NCBI GenBank assembly: GCA_903935335.1
Contig: CAIZRG010000056.1
Span: 1-60,676, forward strand
DNA: 60,676 nucleotides
Source of the DNA: Oligoflexia bacterium
GTDB taxonomy: Bacteria > Bdellovibrionota > UBA1018
Direction: 5' to 3'
The translations under genes were made by a program, and so were the position numbers. Under the pieces are notes generated by a model that had not been told where the DNA came from, ran no database searches, and saw nothing but the letters and a program-made list of their open reading frames with translations. The number at the start of each line of letters is the position of its first letter. Position 1 is the stretch's first letter. Positions 55,261 to 60,676 of this stretch are shown here, in pieces.

Positions 55261-56648
55261 ATGGTTTTACTAAATACATTAGCTTGACTGCCTTTTTTTA
55301 TTAAATAAACATCAAAAGCCATACAAACATTGCGTAAAAAAGGAACACCCCTTTGAGTCACTCGACAAGAACTCGAAGTCAGCTCAATGATTCCGTCCTC
55401 TTGCAATGCTTCAAGAGCTGAGAAAATATCTCTAAAATTAGAAATAGATTGAAATGAAGCATCCCAAGAAGTTTTCATTTGAGTCATTAAGTTTAAAATA
55501 TGTCTTCTTAGAACTTCGTCTTCTGGGCTCAAAAGGTGCCCTCTTGCAATGGGAAGCTCACCCTGCCTCACTCGCTTCTCGTAGACCTCCAGCTGTTTTT
55601 CATTTTGAGCAAAACTGACCCACGAGTCTCCAATACTAGAAACTCCCAAACCCATCAACGGAGAAACTTGCCGATGAAGATATCCCATGAAATTTCGATG
55701 AAGACTCCCTTCTTGGGTAGCCTTCCAAAGGGAGTCTGTCTCCAAAGAAAAGTGATCCATTCCAATTTCTCGGTACTGATTGGACTCAAAGGCTTTTCTT
55801 CCCAATTCATACAGTTCCCTTTTTTTTACGGAATGAGGGAGATCCGCTTCAGTAAATCGACGTTGAGCAGGTTTAATCCATGGAACATGAGCATAACTAT
55901 AAAAAGCAATTCGATCAGGTCGAAGCCTTAAGACAGACTCAATCGTTCTCTCCATCGAACCCGTGGTTTGGAATGGCAGGCCATAGATCAAATCATAATT
56001 AACACTCGTAAACCCAATCTGTCTGGCTAATTCTGTCAGAGCTTCAATCTGTCTTTCTGACTGCACTCTGTGAATTGCTTTTTGAACCTTGGGATCAAAA
56101 TCTTGAACTCCGAGACTCAGCCTTTTAAATCCAAGCTGAAACAAGGTTTTTAAGTGATCTTCGGATGTAACTCTAGGATCTGCCTCCACTGAGAACTCAT
56201 AATCATCCGTCAGAGTTGTATTTGTCATGAGTCCTTCAACTAAAAACCTAAGTTCATCGGGCGATAAAAAAGTAGGAGTTCCTCCCCCTAAATGAATTTC
56301 TTTTAAAACGATTTTGCGATTTAGTTGAGACTGATACAGTTGCCATTCTAAAAGAAGAGTTTCAAGATAAGGTTTTGAAACTTCATGTTTACGAGTGATT
56401 CGTTTATGGCAACCACAGTAGGAACAAAGAGACTGACAAAAAGGAATATGAATATAAAGAGCTGCTCCTTGACTTTGATCTGAAATAAAGGCTTGATTTA
56501 GACTCTGGATCCATTCTTCTTGAGTGGGAGATTGTATCCAAAAAGGAGAACTTGGATAACTAGTATATCGAGGTCCTGAAACATTATACTTGATCACTAA
56601 TTCATCGTAATTCAGCATATGATTAAATTGAACTCTACCTTCTTGCAT
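55257..56648 (-). CDS. hemN: Oxygen-independent coproporphyrinogen III oxidase
   Basis: 463 residues. Radical SAM enzyme of heme synthesis, decarboxylating coproporphyrinogen III without oxygen. The family start KYNVSGPRYTSYP and the cluster motif FCQSLCSYCGC (Cys71, 75, 78 and the extra Cys80 of HemN) are present, with GGGTPTFL and VSIGxx-like segments later. The ATG at 56618 is an alternative start. It converges with the OTU-like gene (4-bp overlap of stops). Confidence 0.93.
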   Translation of the reverse strand: MQEGRVQFNHMLNYDELVIKYNVSGPRYTSYPSSPFWIQSPTQEEWIQSLNQAFISDQSQGAALYIHIPFCQSLCSYCGCHKRITRKHEVSKPYLETLLLEWQLYQSQLNRKIVLKEIHLGGGTPTFLSPDELRFLVEGLMTNTTLTDDYEFSVEADPRVTSEDHLKTLFQLGFKRLSLGVQDFDPKVQKAIHRVQSERQIEALTELARQIGFTSVNYDLIYGLPFQTTGSMERTIESVLRLRPDRIAFYSYAHVPWIKPAQRRFTEADLPHSVKKRELYELGRKAFESNQYREIGMDHFSLETDSLWKATQEGSLHRNFMGYLHRQVSPLMGLGVSSIGDSWVSFAQNEKQLEVYEKRVRQGELPIARGHLLSPEDEVLRRHILNLMTQMKTSWDASFQSISNFRDIFSALEALQEDGIIELTSSSCRVTQRGVPFLRNVCMAFDVYLIKKGSQANVFSKTI

Positions 56649-56653
56649 TGTAG

Positions 56654-56740
56654 ATGCAATGGATAAAGAAATGGTTTAGAAACATCGCTCAAGAAGGAGA
56701 ACTTCTGGGCAATCGAGAAAAAATTGACCCAAGTTTTTAA
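56654..56740 (+). CDS. Possible 28-residue leader or small protein
   Basis: 28 residues: MQWIKKWFRNIAQEGELLGN followed by REKIDPSF. The stop is 7 bp before the ABC ATPase start, so it could couple translation. It is balanced in composition and reads like a real peptide (amphipathic, Trp/Lys-rich), but it lacks a clear ribosome site and overlaps the divergent hemN leader. Confidence 0.35.
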   Translation: MQWIKKWFRNIAQEGELLGNREKIDPSF

Positions 56741-56747
56741 GTGAATC

Positions 56748-57683
56748 ATGCACTATCCCGTTTCAGCCATTCATGCAAGTAGCCTCGTTAAACAGTTTCC
56801 AAAAACTCAGGGACCCTCCGTTCATTCCCTCTCATTTGAAATTCAACCGGGTGAGACCGTGGCTTTTTTGGGACCCAATGGAGCAGGTAAAAGCACAACA
56901 CTTAAAATGCTTTGTGGAATTTTAAGTCCAACTTCAGGCTCAGCCAAAATTCTTGGATTTGAAGCAGGAAGCCAAAGTGCTAATCAACGCTTAGGCTTAG
57001 TTTTTGGAACTCGATCCCAACTCTACCTTCATATGACGGTAGAGCATTGCCTGGATCTTTCAGCTGAAATTTATGGACTCACAGGAGCAAAAAAGCGAAA
57101 TCGGATCAGAGAACTATCAGAAGCGTTCTCTCTCCTTTCATTTTTACCCCGAAGAGTTCGATCTTTGAGCTTGGGTGAGCGAATGAGATGCGAAATTGTT
57201 TCTGCACTGCTTCATGGACCTCAAGTTTTACTAGCCGATGAGCCTACCATTGGGCTTGATATCGTAGCTAAGAATAGCCTACGGGAACTGATTAAAAACT
57301 GGCAAAAATACGAAAAGACAACCTTAATGCTCACGAGTCATGATTTGAGTGACGTAGAAGCCCTCTGCGATCGATGTATCCTCATTGACCATGGAATGAA
57401 ACGATTTGATGGAACTCTGACTGAAATGAAAGGTGAGCTAAAAAATCTTCGAAGAGTTCGCGTTACAACAAGTGCTTCGAACCAAGAAATTCTGAAATTG
57501 GATCGCTTCAAGTTAAGCCTCAAGGAAAATCTCTTCACTCATGTTTATGAATTCTTCACAGACCAGCTCCCCATGTCTGAAGGGCTTTTCAGCCTTTCTC
57601 AACATTATGGAGATCAACTTCAGGATCTGAGCATTAGTGAAGTCACACTCGAAGAGGTTTTAGAGGCCCGTTATAGTGCTTAA
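56748..57683 (+). CDS. ABC-2 type exporter, ATP-binding protein
   Basis: 311 residues. Walker A GPNGAGKSTTLK, signature LSLGERMRCEI, Walker B LLADEPTIGLD and H-loop TSHDLSD. The C-terminal ~80 residues form the extra domain seen in DrrA-like/ABC-2 exporters. The signature lacks the usual LSGGQ Gly-Gly pair, as in several of these subfamilies. It lies 26 bp before the first permease gene and belongs to a three-gene exporter. Confidence 0.92.
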   Translation: MHYPVSAIHASSLVKQFPKTQGPSVHSLSFEIQPGETVAFLGPNGAGKSTTLKMLCGILSPTSGSAKILGFEAGSQSANQRLGLVFGTRSQLYLHMTVEHCLDLSAEIYGLTGAKKRNRIRELSEAFSLLSFLPRRVRSLSLGERMRCEIVSALLHGPQVLLADEPTIGLDIVAKNSLRELIKNWQKYEKTTLMLTSHDLSDVEALCDRCILIDHGMKRFDGTLTEMKGELKNLRRVRVTTSASNQEILKLDRFKLSLKENLFTHVYEFFTDQLPMSEGLFSLSQHYGDQLQDLSISEVTLEEVLEARYSA

Positions 57684-57709
57684 GACAAAAGATCAATCTG
57701 GAGATCTCT

Positions 57710-58519
57710 ATGCTGCCAGTTAGACTTATTGCTCATATCCCTTCATGGCTACCCTTTTACATCCGGTATGCTGGATTTCAGCTCAAAGGGCGCTTTACAG
57801 ACTGGGCAAGCTCCCTAGCCTACTTACTTCTTTATCCATTCTTTATCTGGCTTCTGACCCATTTGTGGTGGAGGTTTAATGCTGATCAAGGGCACTACAC
57901 TGGACAAGAAATCTGTATTTATCTAGCAATCACTGAGCTTCTTTTCATGACGTTCTTGCGATCTTCGTTTATGGAACGATCCAATGCTGATTTTTCAATT
58001 GCATTAGCCAGACCCAGATCCTGGCTCGGTCTAACTTTTGCTGGGCAATTTGGAACCACACTGGGCGGTCGAATGATTTATCTCATTGCAGCATTGATTC
58101 TTTTACCTTTTCTAGGTGCTCCTTGGAGGATGGTTTTAACTTCTTGTCTCCGATTCATTCTTCTTTTGCCTGCCTTAGGAATTCTAGAAGCCCTGATGGC
58201 CTCTGTGCTTGCTTCCGCTCAACTTTTGTGGCACGAAACTCGTTATTTAGTTCTTCCGATCACAAAAATTTTCTTGGCCTTAGGAGGTGTATTTGGCCCT
58301 CTAGCTGACTATGGGGAGCCAGGACGATCCATCTTTCTAAGACTTCCTGCATCTGATCTCTTCTTCCAAGTGGGACATTTTTGTGTCAAAGGCGAATTTT
58401 ACCAAACTACAGCTCTAAATTGGGTGATACGAATTTCAATCTGGATCACCCTTTTTGGGACTTGGAATCTTTGGTTCTTTCAACTCGCTAAAAAGCGACA
58501 CCAGAGTTTTGGGGGTTAA
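57710..58519 (+). CDS. ABC-2 type exporter permease, first
   Basis: 269 residues, about six predicted membrane spans (LAYLLLYPFFIWLLTHLWW, IYLIAALILLPFLGA, FILLLPALGILEALMAS) and the ERSNADFSIALARPRSWLGL loop typical of the DUF990/ABC-2 permease pairs. GGAG lies 7 bp before the ATG. Substrate is unknown; this set is common for antibiotics, lipids or polysaccharides. It is followed after 2 bp by the second permease. Confidence 0.85.
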   Translation: MLPVRLIAHIPSWLPFYIRYAGFQLKGRFTDWASSLAYLLLYPFFIWLLTHLWWRFNADQGHYTGQEICIYLAITELLFMTFLRSSFMERSNADFSIALARPRSWLGLTFAGQFGTTLGGRMIYLIAALILLPFLGAPWRMVLTSCLRFILLLPALGILEALMASVLASAQLLWHETRYLVLPITKIFLALGGVFGPLADYGEPGRSIFLRLPASDLFFQVGHFCVKGEFYQTTALNWVIRISIWITLFGTWNLWFFQLAKKRHQSFGG

Positions 58520-58521
58520 TT

Positions 58522-59304
58522 GTGATTACACTTTTGATCAGATCTCTGAAATATAATCTCAGTGCTCATTTTTCCAATCTCCCTAATCTAATCGCTGGAA
58601 CATTGGGCATGTTTCTGAACAATATGATTTTTCTTATTGGAATGTGGGGCATGCTTTTCTCTGGAAAGACTCAAACTCAATCTCTTTTTTATTATTACAT
58701 TGCTTTAAATGCACTCATCATGAGTTCTTGGGGTGGAATTAATTTCTTTTTTGGAGGATGGATGGATCTGGGTGAATTGATCGTCAGTGGTCAATTTGAG
58801 TCCAAGCTATCTACCCCAAGGCACCCTCTGGTTTTAGTTGCAACTCATGGATTAAACCCTTCTGCACTGGGTGATCTTTTGATCGGTTTGCTGGGGATCA
58901 TCGCTCTCATGATCTGGGGACCGCCAGGTATGGGCCTGAGAACTTGCATGGCCTGTGGGTTTACAGGAGTTACTCTTTTCTCTCTTTACGTTTTTTCTGG
59001 AAGTCTTGCTTTCTTTATACCCCGAGGAGACCGAGTCGCTCTTTTGATCCGTGAGATGGTCCTCTCTTTAAGTGTTTATCCAATGGGGAAAATTTTTCCC
59101 TCGGGACTGGGTAGAATCTTGCTTTTGTTAACACCGGCTGGAGCTCTCTCTTTACTTCCAATGGATTGGATTGAAAAAGGGGGGTGGAAAGAGTTTGGCT
59201 TTGCATCTCTAACAGCCCTACTCACTTTGACAGGAGCCCTCTGGGTTTATTCCAAAGGAGTCAAACGCTTTCAAGCGATTTATCTCGTTGGACCTCAGAG
59301 CTAA
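58522..59304 (+). CDS. ABC-2 type exporter permease, second
   Basis: 260 residues from a GTG start. Six predicted spans, with the same layout as the first permease and the characteristic MDLGELIVSGQFESKLSTPRHPL loop of the family. The two permeases differ in sequence and probably form a heterodimer with the ATPase. The gene converges on the Nfu gene with a 55-bp gap. Confidence 0.85.
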   Translation: MITLLIRSLKYNLSAHFSNLPNLIAGTLGMFLNNMIFLIGMWGMLFSGKTQTQSLFYYYIALNALIMSSWGGINFFFGGWMDLGELIVSGQFESKLSTPRHPLVLVATHGLNPSALGDLLIGLLGIIALMIWGPPGMGLRTCMACGFTGVTLFSLYVFSGSLAFFIPRGDRVALLIREMVLSLSVYPMGKIFPSGLGRILLLLTPAGALSLLPMDWIEKGGWKEFGFASLTALLTLTGALWVYSKGVKRFQAIYLVGPQS

Positions 59305-59359
59305 ACCTATTTTTTAAAAATCAAACTGACCCAGCCAGTGACTGACCTGTCAGCAGGGA

Positions 59360-59935
59360 TTAAATAGAAACCACTTCTTGAATTTCTGGAATTGCCTCTC
59401 GAAGGCGAGTCTCAATCCCGACCTTCAAGGTTGCTGTTGAGCTAGGACAGCCACTACAAGCCCCTTGCAGGTAAAGGTACACAATTCCATCTTCATACTT
59501 CTCAAATGTAATATCGCCCCCATCCATCGCCACTGCAGGTCGAATCTCTTGATCTAAAATTTCTCGAATCTTATTTTCAACTTCTGTTTGCCCACCTTTG
59601 TGAGCATCCAGGGATTCAGCTTGGTTCAGCACTGACTCAGAATGAGCCAAATGGGATTGAATCGCTGAGGATGAGTTCTTATGCACCACATCCCAATCTC
59701 CATCTTCTGCTTTAGTCACAGTCACAAAATTTTTCCCGAGCATAACAGCTGCTACCCCTGGAATTTTAAAAAGCTTGGCGGCTAAAGGAGAGCGCTGCTC
59801 GGCGTCTTCTTTATTTAAAAAATTGACCGCACCCTTTTCAAGAATTTCGAAATTAACCGAATATTTTAAAGTATTTGGATTTGGGGTAAACTCAAGGGAC
59901 ACATAAACTTCTCTAGTTTGAGTAGACATAAGCAT
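59360..59935 (-). CDS. NifU-like iron-sulfur cluster carrier (Nfu)
   Basis: 191 residues: an N-terminal Nfu_N domain (EFTPNPNTLKYSVNF) and a C-terminal NifU domain (EIRPAVAMDGGDITFEKY, LQGACSGCPSST with the cluster-binding C-x2-C). It passes Fe-S clusters to target enzymes such as aconitase, radical SAM enzymes and Fe-S glycosylases, all of which occur in this window. A Met two codons in is also possible as start. Confidence 0.92.
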   Translation of the reverse strand: MLMSTQTREVYVSLEFTPNPNTLKYSVNFEILEKGAVNFLNKEDAEQRSPLAAKLFKIPGVAAVMLGKNFVTVTKAEDGDWDVVHKNSSSAIQSHLAHSESVLNQAESLDAHKGGQTEVENKIREILDQEIRPAVAMDGGDITFEKYEDGIVYLYLQGACSGCPSSTATLKVGIETRLREAIPEIQEVVSI

Positions 59936-60033
59936 GTAATATAACCTAGATGTCCCAACTTTTTGACAATAAAATTAAAAATTCTAACAGAGAACCTGAA
60001 AAAGTCATAAAAATAGACTACAATCAAGACAAG

Positions 60034-60676
60034 ATGATGGATGGCTTCATAAAAACTCAACCTTTTTCTATACTTTGGATGCTTTCTGCCCTTTTCTTTG
60101 CACTCACTGCACTCACTCCAGAATGGATCCAGGCCGATCTGACTTCAAACCCTAAAAAACTCAGTTTTGATCACCTCGAGGGAAACACCCTCTTTTTTAA
60201 AAATGAAGATGATCCTAGCAAACCCAAAAAGGCTTTCACTCCCCCACTTTTTGATTTGACCTATATCGGATCCCTTACTTCGGCAGAAGAGGCAGAGCCT
60301 TACTTCCTTTTAAGTGGAAAGTCCTGTCAAGATTGTCCTGAAGATCGACATATTTATATATTTCGCCCCTCCTATCCTAAACCCTCTGCTTTTGTTTACC
60401 CAGGAAAAATTATTGACCCTAAAGCAAAAACCCTTCTTTTAGAATCCAGGGCTTTTTTTGGAAAATGTCTGAAAAATAGAAAAGAGTTACTTGTCGTATT
60501 TCAGCGAGAAAAAGTAGATCGCAGGTCTAGTCTTCAATCGAGTGTTCTCGTAGTAGAACCTTCAAAGACCTTCCTTTCTGAAACCTTAATTGAAAAACAC
60601 TTACCAGCTTTAACCCAAACCCTTCACTGGGTGAGAAAAAAACAGTGCTACGAAATTCCAGGTCGAAACCGAATCT
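60034..60676 (+). CDS. Secreted protein, N-terminal part (gene runs past the window end)
   Basis: The frame from ATG at 60034 stays open for 214 codons to the window edge. A signal peptide is clear (SILWMLSALFFALTALTPEWIQA) and cleavage is expected near residue 35. The mature part is a soluble, mixed-charge protein with a Cys pair (GKSCQDCPEDRHIYIF), beta-strand-like segments and no recognised domain. It is divergent from the Nfu gene across a 98-bp spacer. Confidence 0.7.
   Translation, partial: MMDGFIKTQPFSILWMLSALFFALTALTPEWIQADLTSNPKKLSFDHLEGNTLFFKNEDDPSKPKKAFTPPLFDLTYIGSLTSAEEAEPYFLLSGKSCQDCPEDRHIYIFRPSYPKPSAFVYPGKIIDPKAKTLLLESRAFFGKCLKNRKELLVVFQREKVDRRSSLQSSVLVVEPSKTFLSETLIEKHLPALTQTLHWVRKKQCYEIPGRNRI

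Noticed and set aside
1..60676. tRNA, rRNA, prophage or conjugation genes
   Set aside because: None were recognised by eye on either strand; a tRNA scan would be needed to be certain.

Overview
The window is about 60.7 kb of a compact, AT-rich (by eye roughly 40% GC) Gram-negative chromosome. Gene order and families point to a deltaproteobacterium in the old sense, most likely Bdellovibrionota/Oligoflexia or Myxococcota-like. The evidence is a yceD-rpmF-fab-rpiB-glyA-nrdR-nusB operon, an AglR/AglQ/AglS-type proton-channel trio, an FHA + AgmX/PglI C-terminal protein beside TPR and outer-membrane beta-barrel proteins (the Myxococcus/Bdellovibrio gliding or Glt-type envelope machinery), a family 5 uracil-DNA glycosylase and a MenA-like/polyprenyl synthase pair. 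I cannot name the species. Several secreted proteins of a kind common in host-associated bacteria (an OTU-like cysteine protease, a class 3 lipase lipoprotein, a Fic-like protein) suggest life with eukaryotes; this is inference.

Layout. 1-9,761 (+): end of yceD, rpmF, then fatty-acid synthesis (fabH, fabD, fabG, acpP, fabF), rpiB, glyA, nrdR, nusB, a stand-alone M17 N-terminal domain and three unrecognised genes, many overlapping by 4 bp; plsX, usually between rpmF and fabH, is absent. 9,771-13,004 (-): polA and an RDD membrane protein. 13,204-15,440 (+): trxA and the AglR/Q/S-like trio. 15,482-18,440: selO (-) and a DEAD-box helicase (+), divergent. 18,462-26,271 (-): a five-gene Glt-like operon (beta-barrel, two TPR proteins, a small exported protein, FHA-AgmX protein). 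26,402-29,008 (-): trhO, htpX, uppP. 29,096-35,560: acnA, a small protein, a B12-type radical SAM enzyme, an HU-like protein, a candidate structured RNA and an outer-membrane protein. 35,696-41,111: acyl-CoA dehydrogenase, UbiA-type prenyltransferase + polyprenyl synthase, UDG, a hot-dog fold protein, a lysine-rich protein. 41,188-43,632 (-): clpA.

43,692-55,260 is the most accessory-looking part: a Fic-like gene with an altered motif, a decayed IS transposase fragment, a lipase lipoprotein with 57-bp coding repeats, ettA, a secreted protein truncated by a 19-bp tandem duplication, a TolC-RND pair without a periplasmic adaptor, and a secreted OTU-like protease. The end returns to housekeeping: hemN, a three-gene ABC-2 exporter, an Nfu-type Fe-S carrier, and the start of a secreted protein that runs off the window.

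The best candidates for new biology are (1) the AglRQS-like motor and Glt-like envelope genes lying 3 kb apart, which together look like a nearly complete energised trans-envelope machine, (2) the OTU-like secreted protease and the repeat-bearing lipase as host-directed factors, and (3) the 19-bp duplication that breaks, and by its loss would restore, a secreted protein just upstream of ettA.
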